A DNA stretch of 5,412 bases from Trueperaceae bacterium. GTDB lineage: Bacteria > Deinococcota > Deinococci > Deinococcales > Trueperaceae. The notes beneath the pieces were generated by a model. The model made no database searches and was not told the origin of the DNA. It saw only the letters and a list, made by a program, of their open reading frames with translations. Below, piece by piece: positions 1-5,412 of the stretch. Within the stretch, counting starts at the first letter, position 1, and the number at the start of each line of letters is the position of its first letter. Location: the NCBI GenBank assembly GCA_024636105.1, contig JAGXHO010000054.1:1-5412 (forward strand), written 5' to 3'. A program made the position numbers and the translations under genes.

Positions 1-486
1 CACGGTGGCGGGGATCTTGACCATCAGGTTCGGCCGGTCGACGGTTCGCCACAACCGGCGCGCCTCCGCCAGCGTCCCCTCGGCGTCGTGGGCCAAGTCG
101 GGCGCGACCTCGATGCTGACGTAGCCGTCGTCGCCACCCGTACGCCGGTACATGGGCAGGAACTCGTCGGCGGCGGCACGGACGTCGTCGATCGCGAGCG
201 CGTCGAAGATCGCCGCCGCGTCGAGGCCACGCGCGGCGAGCTCGCTGATGGCGTCGTCGTACACGTCGCTCTTCGCGATCGCCTGCTCGAAGATCGTCGG
301 GTTGGACGTGAGCCCGGTGATCTCGCCGGCGCCGATCATGCGCGCCAGCGCACCGCTGGTCAGGAGGTCGCGGCGGATGTGGTCGAGCCAGGGGGACTGG
401 CCGAGCCGCTGCAGCGTCAGCAACGGATGCGCGGCGGCGGCCGCAGGGGCGGGGTGGGTCGCGGAGGTCGTCTCGGGGAGGGTCAT
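1..486 (-). CDS. tal: Transaldolase, N-terminal 162 residues (cut by the left edge)
   Basis: Transaldolase moves a dihydroxyacetone unit from sedoheptulose-7-phosphate to glyceraldehyde-3-phosphate through a Schiff base, in the cytoplasmic non-oxidative pentose phosphate pathway. The visible part covers the first half of the barrel. It has LGQSPWLDHIRRDLL (residues 28-42, with the probable catalytic Asp35), TSNPTIF (60-66), DGYVSIEV (120-127, with Glu126) and PNLMVKIPAT (152-161), where Lys157 is the expected Schiff-base lysine. The frame is open to the window edge, so the C-terminus is unseen. The ATG overlaps the stop of the upstream 64-residue gene (ATGA) and has an AGGAG site 5 bases before it. 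Residues 1-20 are an Ala/Pro-rich leader. The LGQS-WLD-IRRDLL style resembles the longer Tal family, which includes transaldolase/glucose-6-phosphate isomerase fusions, so the full product could be either. The transaldolase identity is firm; the total length is unknown. Confidence 0.95.
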   Translation of the reverse strand, partial: MTLPETTSATHPAPAAAAAHPLLTLQRLGQSPWLDHIRRDLLTSGALARMIGAGEITGLTSNPTIFEQAIAKSDVYDDAISELAARGLDAAAIFDALAIDDVRAAADEFLPMYRRTGGDDGYVSIEVAPDLAHDAEGTLAEARRLWRTVDRPNLMVKIPATV

Positions 487-677
487 GGGCGCTCCTGAAG
501 GTGGTACCGGGCGTCACCGCTCATGGCGACGCTGCGAACGAAGCGGCCGTTGGCCGCGAGGTGGTCGACCACGTGGCGGGCGGTCTCCAGCCGCTCGGGG
601 GCGCCAGCGTCGGTGGCCAGCGCGGTGACGTGGCTCCGGAGCGCCCTGTGACGGTACGTGGGGACGGACGGGTTCAT
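483..677 (-). CDS. Unrecognised 64-residue protein between tkt and tal
   Basis: I do not recognise this protein and assign no function. It begins [17 protein letters not shown] and ends GDARYHLQERP. It is basic (nine Arg, no Lys, against six Asp/Glu) and has five His (10, 16, 35, 39, 59). It has no signal peptide, membrane segment or Cys. By eye it suggests a helix at about 9-23, a second at about 27-43, then two short strands around the SGD turn at 53-55; this fold guess is inference. Three things support it as real. It has a perfect AAGGAGGT ribosome binding site just upstream. It overlaps both tkt and tal by four bases (ATGA each time). About nine in ten of its third codon positions are G or C, like its neighbours. 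Its position suggests co-translation with the two sugar-transferring enzymes. It could be a small regulator or accessory factor, or a lineage-specific protein with no metabolic role. Confidence 0.72.
   Translation of the reverse strand: MNPSVPTYRHRALRSHVTALATDAGAPERLETARHVVDHLAANGRFVRSVAMSGDARYHLQERP
492..496 (-). promoter_or_regulatory. Ribosome binding site of tal
   Basis: AGGAG on the minus strand, 5 bases before the tal ATG at 486. It lies inside the last codons of the 64-residue gene, so tal can be loaded independently as well as by coupling through the ATGA overlap. Confidence 0.7.
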
Positions 678-2725
678 CGGACCTCCTTGGCGGCGGCGAC
701 CACCGCGTCGACGGTGAAACCGAAGCGCTCGAGGAGCGCCGGGAGCGGTGCGGACGCACCGAACGAACGCATGCCGAGGACCCGGCCACGCAGGCCGGTG
801 TAGCGCTCCCAGCCGAAGGTCGAGGCCTGCTCGACGGCGACCCTGGCGGTGACGTCCGGGGGCAGCACCGCGTCGCGGTACGCCTGCGGCTCGGCCTCGA
901 ACAGCTCCCAGCTCGGCATGCTCACCACCCGGGTGCGGATCCCCTCCTGCGCCAGGCGCTCCTGCGCTTGCACGCACAGCGCCACCTCCGAGCCGCTGGC
1001 GAGCAGCAGCACCTCGGGGGCCCCGCCGGGCGCGTCGACCAGGACGTAGGCGCCGTGCGCGAGGCCGGCGGCGGACGCGGTCTTCGATCGGTCGAAGGTC
1101 GGCAGCGCCTGGCGCGACAGGATCAGCGCCACCGGGACGTCGCGCTGCGGCATCAGCCAGCGCCAGGCCTCGACGACCTCGTTCGCGTCGGCGGGGCGCA
1201 GCACCCGCACGCCCGGGATGGCGCGCAGCGAGGCGATCTGCTCGACCGGCTGGTGCGTCGGCCCGTCCTCCCCGACGCCGATCGAGTCGTGGGTGTAGAC
1301 GTTGATGACCGGTAGCTTCATGAGCGCCGAGAGCCGCAGCGTGGGCCGTGCGTAGTCGCTGAAGATCAGGAAGCCGGCGCCGAACGGCCGCACCTTCGAG
1401 AGCGCCATGCCGTTGAGGATCGAGCCCATCGCGTGCTCGCGGACCCCGAAGTGCAGGTTGCGGCCGCCGGGCTCGTCGGCGGCCTGGTCGCCGGCGCCGG
1501 CGAAGGTCAGCCGCGTCTTGGTCGACGGCGCCAGGTCGGCCGCGCCGCCGATGAGCCAGGGCACCCGCGGCGCGACGGCGTTGAGCGCGCGCCCGGACGC
1601 GTCGCGGCTGGAGACCCCGACGGCGTCGGCCGCGAAGACCGGCAGGTCGGCGTCCCATCCCGCGGGCAGCTCGCGCCGCTGGAGCCGTTCGAAATCGTCC
1701 GCGAGCTCGGGGTGGGCCGTCCGGTAGCGCGCGAAGGTGTCGTGCCAGCCGGCGCGCAGGTCGGCGCCGCGGCGACCGATCCCGGCCGCCACGTGGGCGC
1801 GGACCTCGTCCGGCACCAGGAAGCGGGCGTCCTCGGGCCAGCCGTACGCGCGCTTGGCCGACCGCACCTCGTCTTCGCCGAGCGGCTCGCCGTGGGCAGC
1901 GGCGGTGTCCTGCTTGTGCGGCGCCCCGAAGCCGATGTGGCTGTCGACGATGACGAGCGTCGGTCGCCCCTCGGTGCGGCGGAAGCTGGCCAACGCCTCC
2001 GCCATCGCCGCCGCGTCGTTGGCGTCGGCCACGTGCAGCACGTGCCAGCCGTACGCCCGGAAGCGGGCGCCGACGTCCTCGCCGAAGGCGAGCTCGGTGC
2101 TGCCCTCGATGGTGATGCGGTTGCGGTCGTAGATCCAGCAGAGCCGCTCGAGGCCCAGCTGGCCGGCCAGCGACGCCGCCTCGCTAGCCAACCCTTCCAT
2201 CATGTCGCCGTCGCCGGCGAGCGCGTAGACGTCGTGGTCGACGACGGTGAAGCCGGGGCGGTTGAAGGTCGCGGCCAGCCAGCGCGCGGCGATCGCCATG
2301 CCCACCGAGTTGCCGACGCCCTGCCCGAGCGGGCCCGAGGTGGTCTCGACCCCAGCGGTGTGGTGGTACTCCGGGTGCCCGGGGGTGCGGCTGTCGAGCT
2401 GGCGGAAGCGCTTCAGGTCGTCGAGCGCGACCGCCTCTTCGTCCAGCGGGCGCTCGTCGGCGTCGACGGCGCGGGTGCCCGTCACGTGGAGCAAGGCGTA
2501 CAGGAGCGTCGACGCGTGGCCGGCCGACAGCACGAAGCGGTCGCGGTCGGGCCACGCCGGGTCGGCCGGGTCGAAGCGCAGCACGTGCTGCCACAGCGCG
2601 TAGGCGACCGGCGCGATACCCATCGGGGTGCCGGGATGACCCGAGGCGGCCTGCTGGACCGCGTCGATGCACAGCGTGCGTAAGGTGGTGATCGCGAGGC
2701 GATCGAGGTCGGGCGCGGGGTTCAT
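674..2725 (-). CDS. tkt: Transketolase
   Basis: This is a full-length, 683-residue transketolase, the usual size for bacterial enzymes. It is thiamine-diphosphate dependent and transfers two-carbon units between ketose and aldose phosphates. The N-terminal diphosphate-binding domain carries SGHPGTPMG (28-36, His30), LSAGHAS (66-72, His70) and the thiamine-diphosphate/metal motif GDGDMMEG (171-178) closing at Asn202 in YDRN. The more common form is YDDN, so Arg201 is a mild variant. The pyrimidine-binding domain carries FGVREHAM (426-433), with Glu430 as the expected cofactor-activating glutamate, and [19 protein letters not shown] (478-496), which holds substrate-contacting residues. The C-terminal domain ends with [19 protein letters not shown] (652-670). 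The ATG overlaps the zwf stop (ATGA) and has GGAGG 7 bases upstream. The stop overlaps the start of the 64-residue gene. All motifs are intact and the enzyme should be active. Confidence 0.97.
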   Translation of the reverse strand: MNPAPDLDRLAITTLRTLCIDAVQQAASGHPGTPMGIAPVAYALWQHVLRFDPADPAWPDRDRFVLSAGHASTLLYALLHVTGTRAVDADERPLDEEAVALDDLKRFRQLDSRTPGHPEYHHTAGVETTSGPLGQGVGNSVGMAIAARWLAATFNRPGFTVVDHDVYALAGDGDMMEGLASEAASLAGQLGLERLCWIYDRNRITIEGSTELAFGEDVGARFRAYGWHVLHVADANDAAAMAEALASFRRTEGRPTLVIVDSHIGFGAPHKQDTAAAHGEPLGEDEVRSAKRAYGWPEDARFLVPDEVRAHVAAGIGRRGADLRAGWHDTFARYRTAHPELADDFERLQRRELPAGWDADLPVFAADAVGVSSRDASGRALNAVAPRVPWLIGGAADLAPSTKTRLTFAGAGDQAADEPGGRNLHFGVREHAMGSILNGMALSKVRPFGAGFLIFSDYARPTLRLSALMKLPVINVYTHDSIGVGEDGPTHQPVEQIASLRAIPGVRVLRPADANEVVEAWRWLMPQRDVPVALILSRQALPTFDRSKTASAAGLAHGAYVLVDAPGGAPEVLLLASGSEVALCVQAQERLAQEGIRTRVVSMPSWELFEAEPQAYRDAVLPPDVTARVAVEQASTFGWERYTGLRGRVLGMRSFGASAPLPALLERFGFTVDAVVAAAKEVR
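681..688 (-). promoter_or_regulatory. Perfect 8-base ribosome binding site of the 64-residue gene
   Basis: AAGGAGGT on the minus strand, 3 bases before the ATG at 677. It matches the 16S anti-Shine-Dalgarno sequence over eight bases and is the strongest such site in the window. It is written through the last Lys-Glu-Val codons of tkt. It is the best single argument that the small downstream reading frame is translated. Confidence 0.75.
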
Positions 2726-4089
2726 GCGCGTGCCTCCGGTTCGGTCCAGCCGCCGGGGACGAGGGCATCAGCTGTGGCCGGCCCCCACGTGCCGGGCGCG
2801 TATTGCGCGGGGGGTGCGTCGACGTGCAGCGCGGGTTCGACGATCCGCCACGCCTCCTCGACGTAGTCCTGGCGGGCGAAGCGGAAGGCCTCGCCGCGCA
2901 TGGCGTCGCTCAGCAGCTCGGCGTACGGGTCGCGCTCGGCGCCCTCGTGGTCGTGGTCGGCGATCAGCTCGAGCGCGTGCCCTTCGGGTTGGCCCGGCTC
3001 ACGGACGGTGGCGCCGACGCCGATCTGGACCTTGGGTCCAAGCAGGAAGCGCACGTGGTTGGCGTCGCGCGGCACCCCCGCGACGGCGGGGGGGCGGCGC
3101 AGCTTCACGAGCACTTCGGTGCGCGCGACCGGGAGGTGCTTGCCGGTGCGCAGGAAGAACGGTACGCCCTGCCAGCGCCACGAATCGACGGCGAGCTCGA
3201 GCGCCGCGTACGTCTCGGTCCGCGAGGCCGGCGCCACGCCGGGCTCGTCGAGGTAGCCCTGGAACTGGCCGCGATGCAGGCGTGCCGGATCGAGCGGCGC
3301 GATCGCCTTGAGCACTTTGACCTTCTCGTCGCGCAGCGCCTCGGTCCCGTCACCGCCGGGCGGGGGCTCCATGGCGACGTTCGAGAGCACCTGCAGCAGG
3401 TGGTTCTGGACGACGTCGCGGACGGCGCCGGTCGCGTCGTAGAACGCGCCCCGCCCCTCGATGCCGAAGGGTTCGGCCATCGTGATCTGGACGTTCTCGA
3501 CGTAGTGCCGGTTCCAGATCGGCTCCATGAAGGTGTTCGCGAAGCGGAAGAAGACCAGGTTCTGCACCGCCTCCTTGCCCAGGTAGTGGTCGATCCGGAA
3601 GATCGCGCGCTCGTCGATGCAGCGGTGCAGCACGCCGTTCAGCTCGCGCGCCGACGCGAGGTCGGTCCCGAAGGGCTTCTCGAGCACCAGTCGCGCCTCG
3701 CGGTCACAGCCGCTGCCGTTCAGGTGGCCGATGACGACCTCGAACAGCGACTGCGGGATCGCCAGGTAATGGACCGGGTGCGCGGCGTCGCCGAGCTCCC
3801 GGCGCAGCGCCGCGAACGTCATGGGGTCGTGGTAGTCGCCCTCGACGCTGCGCAAGAGCCCCATCAGGCGCTCGAACGCCACGGGATCCACCCCGCCGCC
3901 GTGGCGCTCGAGACTGTCGCGGACGCGGGCCCGCAGCGCCTCGAGCGACCCGCGGCGCGCCACGCCGATGATGGGGACGTCGAGCGTGCCCTGCTGGACC
4001 ATGCGCTGCAGTGCGGGGAAGATCTTCTTGAAGGCCAGGTCGCCGGTCGCGCCATAGAAGACCAGCGCGCCGGAGCGCGACCCGTTCAC
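2722..4089 (-). CDS. zwf: Glucose-6-phosphate 1-dehydrogenase
   Basis: This enzyme oxidises glucose-6-phosphate to 6-phosphogluconolactone, the entry step of the oxidative pentose phosphate pathway. The N-terminal Rossmann domain has [10 protein letters not shown] (13-22) and GVARRGS (42-48). An Arg there fits binding of the NADP 2'-phosphate. EKPFG (137-141, Lys138), the family signature RIDHYLGKE (165-173, His168, Lys172), QNHLLQ (228-233, His230 as probable catalytic base) and RTGKHLP (314-320) are all present. At 455 residues it is somewhat shorter than the usual 480-510. [12 protein letters not shown] departs from the common GDLA-RKL-PAL form, but no catalytic motif is missing. The start is GTG inside the gnd stop (GTGA). 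It has only a weak AAGAG site, so translation probably depends on ribosomes finishing gnd. The stop overlaps the tkt ATG. Confidence 0.96.
   Translation of the reverse strand: MNGSRSGALVFYGATGDLAFKKIFPALQRMVQQGTLDVPIIGVARRGSLEALRARVRDSLERHGGGVDPVAFERLMGLLRSVEGDYHDPMTFAALRRELGDAAHPVHYLAIPQSLFEVVIGHLNGSGCDREARLVLEKPFGTDLASARELNGVLHRCIDERAIFRIDHYLGKEAVQNLVFFRFANTFMEPIWNRHYVENVQITMAEPFGIEGRGAFYDATGAVRDVVQNHLLQVLSNVAMEPPPGGDGTEALRDEKVKVLKAIAPLDPARLHRGQFQGYLDEPGVAPASRTETYAALELAVDSWRWQGVPFFLRTGKHLPVARTEVLVKLRRPPAVAGVPRDANHVRFLLGPKVQIGVGATVREPGQPEGHALELIADHDHEGAERDPYAELLSDAMRGEAFRFARQDYVEEAWRIVEPALHVDAPPAQYAPGTWGPATADALVPGGWTEPEARA
2733..2737 (-). promoter_or_regulatory. Ribosome binding site of tkt
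   Basis: GGAGG on the minus strand, 7 bases before the tkt ATG at 2725 and inside the last zwf codons. It supports that ATG as the start rather than a downstream one. Confidence 0.7.
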
Positions 4090-5096
4090 GGTTTCTCTTG
4101 GTGGCCGCCGAAGCCGAAGCGCATGGCCGAGAGCACCTTGTTCGCGTAGGTGGCCTCGCCACGCGAGGCGAAGCGGGCGTAGAGCGCGGCCGTGAGCACC
4201 GGCGCCGGGACCGACTCGTCGACGGCCGCCTGGATGGTCCAGCGCCCCTCACCGGAATCGGAGACGTGCCCGGCGAAGCGCTCGAGGTCGCTGCCGTCCG
4301 CCAGCGCCTCGGCGGTGAGGTCGAGCAGCCACGACCCCACCACGCTGCCGCGGCGCCAGACCTCGGCGATCTCGCCCACGTCGAGGTCGTAGGCGTAGCG
4401 CTCGGGGTCGCGCAGCGGTGCCGTCTCGGCGTCGTCGACCGCCGCCGTCAGGCCCACGTCGGCCTGCTGCAGGATGTTGAGTCCTTCGGCGTAGGCGGCC
4501 ATGAGCCCGTACTCGATGCCGTTGTGCACCATCTTCACGAAGTGCCCGGCGCCGGCAGGACCACAGTGCAGATAGCCGTCCTCCGCCGTGCCGGCGTGCT
4601 CGCCGCGGCCCGGGGTGGGCGGCGCGGCGGCGCGACCGGGCGCCAGGGCGGCGAACACGGGGTCCAAGCGGGCGACCGCTTCCGGGTCGCCGCCGATCAT
4701 GAGGCAGTAGCCGCGCTCGAAGCCGTGGACACCGCCGCTCGTGCCGACGTCGACGTAGTGCACCTGGCGCTCGCGCAGCGCGTGGGCGCGGCGCAGGTCG
4801 TCGACGTAGTACGAGTTGCCGCCGTCGACGATCGTGTCGCCCGGCTCCAGCAGCGGCGCGAGGTCGGTTACGACCGCGTCGACCACCCCGGCGGGCACCA
4901 TCAACCACACGACCCGCGGCGCGGGGAGTTGCGCGACCAGGTCGGCGACCGAGTCGGCGCCGGCGACGGCGCCCCCGACCAGCGCGTCGACCGCGGCCGG
5001 GTCGCGGTCGTGGACGACCGCCCCGATGCCCTGGTCGCTCAAGCGCCGGACCATGTTGGCCCCCATGCGGCCCAAACCGATCATCCCGATGTGCAT
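4086..5096 (-). CDS. gnd: 6-Phosphogluconate dehydrogenase (decarboxylating), short type
   Basis: This enzyme oxidatively decarboxylates 6-phosphogluconate to ribulose-5-phosphate and CO2. The 336 residues match the short 6PGDH subfamily, not the roughly 470-residue E. coli type. In order it has the Rossmann loop GLGRMGANM (7-15), [11 protein letters not shown] (90-100), [21 protein letters not shown] (116-136) and [16 protein letters not shown] (182-197), where Lys188, His191 and Asn192 are the expected catalytic residues. [20 protein letters not shown] (280-299) lies in the C-terminal helical domain. Asp30 ends the second beta strand (VVHDRD). An acidic residue there often means preference for NAD over NADP, but Arg31 leaves this open. 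I chose the ATG at 5096 because [12 protein letters not shown] puts the Rossmann strand at the N-terminus and AAGGAG lies 5 bases upstream. An in-frame ATG at 5138 would add 14 residues of low-complexity leader without such a site. The stop overlaps the zwf GTG. Confidence 0.95.
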   Translation of the reverse strand: MHIGMIGLGRMGANMVRRLSDQGIGAVVHDRDPAAVDALVGGAVAGADSVADLVAQLPAPRVVWLMVPAGVVDAVVTDLAPLLEPGDTIVDGGNSYYVDDLRRAHALRERQVHYVDVGTSGGVHGFERGYCLMIGGDPEAVARLDPVFAALAPGRAAAPPTPGRGEHAGTAEDGYLHCGPAGAGHFVKMVHNGIEYGLMAAYAEGLNILQQADVGLTAAVDDAETAPLRDPERYAYDLDVGEIAEVWRRGSVVGSWLLDLTAEALADGSDLERFAGHVSDSGEGRWTIQAAVDESVPAPVLTAALYARFASRGEATYANKVLSAMRFGFGGHQEKP

Positions 5097-5101
5097 GCGT
5101 T

Positions 5102-5107
5102 CTCCTT
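5102..5107 (-). promoter_or_regulatory. Ribosome binding site that fixes the gnd start
   Basis: AAGGAG on the minus strand, 5 bases before the ATG at 5096. It selects this ATG over the in-frame ATG at 5138, which lies inside a GC-rich stretch with no purine-rich site before it. Confidence 0.75.
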
Positions 5108-5117
5108 GGGGTGCGGG

Positions 5118-5144
5118 CGCGCCGTCGCGCGGCCTCATCGGCCG
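5118..5144 (-). other. Two overlapping short hairpins in the glk-gnd spacer
   Basis: Positions 5130-5144 can form a 5-bp stem (CGGCC/GGCCG, loop GATGA). Positions 5118-5131 can form another (CGCGC/GCGCG, loop GACG). They share two bases, so only one can form at a time, and both lie just upstream of the gnd ribosome binding site. Stems this short are common by chance at this GC content, and there is no U-tract, so they are not a terminator. Confidence 0.2.
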
Positions 5145-5412
5145 TGCCGCGTACGCGCGCAGGGTGCGGCGCCAGGTCGGAGGTGATGACGTGAACGGGG
5201 AGCGTGGCCAGCAGTGGGCTGAGCCGCCCCTTCGCGCGGAAGCGTTCCAGGAAGGCGTCGCGCGCGCGTCGGCGCCAGGTCTCGGGCGTATCGGGCGGTC
5301 CCAGGAGCAGCTTGCGCGCCACCCCGCCGCCCAGCCAAACGCCGCCGGTCGCCAGCGTGCGCAGCGCCCAGTTGCCCGCCTCGCCGCCGTACGCGGCGAG
5401 GAAGCGCAGGAC
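5135..5412 (-). CDS. glk: Glucokinase, C-terminal part (cut by the right edge; 3' end appears frame-shifted)
   Basis: Glucokinase phosphorylates glucose to glucose-6-phosphate with ATP, feeding the zwf-gnd branch downstream. Reading from the window edge, the frame gives YGGEAGNWALRTLATGGVWL, then GGGVARKLL, FLERFRAKGRLSPLLATLPV and HVITSDLAP. This is the classic C-terminal region of the bacterial glucokinase (Glk) family, not the ROK family: the ATGGVYLGGG-like motif, the F--F--KGR helix and the PV-VI strand. The family normally ends soon after with LLGAA--A. Here the homologous frame loses similarity after about 5173 and has no stop until deep inside gnd (near 4249). Shifting by -1 around 5184-5167 gives GAAPCARTRHGR and a TGA at 5135-5137, a natural gene end. 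The end I give assumes that shift. A sequencing error, a real frameshift mutation or a divergent tail are all possible. The family call is good; the 3' boundary is uncertain. Confidence 0.78.
   Translation of the reverse strand, partial: PALPRRVRRRGGQLGAAHAGDRRRLAGRRGGAQAAPGTARYARDLAPTRARRLPGTLPREGAAQPTAGHAPRSRHHLRPGAAPCARTRHGR

Noticed and set aside
88..628. Overlapping plus-strand frames opposite tal and the 64-residue gene
   Set aside because: They conflict with the strong transaldolase motifs on the minus strand and have low-complexity Ala/Arg/Gly composition.
483..1658. Minus-strand frame of 391 residues ending with the 64-residue protein
   Set aside because: Most of it runs out of frame through tkt and is Arg/Ala-rich noise. 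Only its last 64 codons, beginning at the ATG at 677 with its own ribosome binding site, are credible.
1433..2683. Plus-strand open frame of 416 residues opposite tkt
   Set aside because: It lies wholly inside tkt on the opposite strand and shows only low-complexity composition with no domain signature.
2803..4149. Plus-strand open frame of 448 residues opposite zwf
   Set aside because: It is antisense to a clear zwf, is full of Val/Asp/Arg/Gly repeats typical of a GC-rich complementary frame, and has no recognisable motif.
5097..5138. Longer gnd start at the ATG at 5138
   Set aside because: It adds 14 low-complexity residues before the Rossmann strand and lacks a ribosome binding site, while the ATG at 5096 has AAGGAG.
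5118..5144. Terminator between glk and gnd
   Set aside because: The stems are only 5 bp and are not followed by a T-run. Continued transcription into gnd is more likely.
4098..5186. Plus-strand open frame of 362 residues opposite gnd
   Set aside because: It is a complementary-strand shadow of gnd. No motif is visible, and the gnd motifs explain the region completely.
4249..5322. Continuation of the glucokinase frame through gnd to a stop near 4249
   Set aside because: Beyond about 5173 it is Arg/Pro-rich shadow of gnd. An overlap of more than 800 bases with a conserved gene is not plausible.

Overview
This is a high-GC bacterial window (about 70% G+C by eye, third codon positions almost all G or C). 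It is fully coding on the minus strand and carries one compact cluster for glucose entry and the pentose phosphate pathway. In transcription order (right to left) the genes are: the C-terminal end of a glucokinase (glk, cut by the right edge), a short-type 6-phosphogluconate dehydrogenase (gnd), glucose-6-phosphate dehydrogenase (zwf), transketolase (tkt), an unrecognised 64-residue protein, and the N-terminal part of a transaldolase (tal, cut by the left edge). The long plus-strand frames opposite zwf, tkt and gnd are GC-driven shadows. There is no gene-free stretch longer than about 40 bases, and I see no RNA gene, mobile element or CRISPR array.

The junctions are very tight. From gnd to tal, every gene starts inside the stop codon of the previous one (GTGA once, ATGA three times). 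This points to one polycistronic mRNA with translational coupling. Only the glk-gnd junction has a short spacer, with an AAGGAG ribosome binding site for gnd. No promoter or terminator is identifiable, so the operon probably begins upstream of the right edge and continues past the left edge.

The genes combine as follows: glucokinase makes glucose-6-phosphate, Zwf oxidises it to 6-phosphogluconolactone, Gnd decarboxylates 6-phosphogluconate to ribulose-5-phosphate, and transketolase plus transaldolase return pentose phosphates to fructose-6-phosphate and glyceraldehyde-3-phosphate. No 6-phosphogluconolactonase (pgl), opcA, rpe or rpi is present within the window.

The taxon cannot be fixed from the sequence. 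GC content and gene style fit a high-GC lineage such as Actinobacteriota or Chloroflexota, which is inference only. The points most worth a second look are the 64-residue protein locked between tkt and tal, the missing in-frame end of glk, and whether tal continues as a transaldolase/glucose-6-phosphate isomerase fusion beyond the window. I found no evidence of a wholly new system: apart from the small protein, this is recognisable central metabolism.
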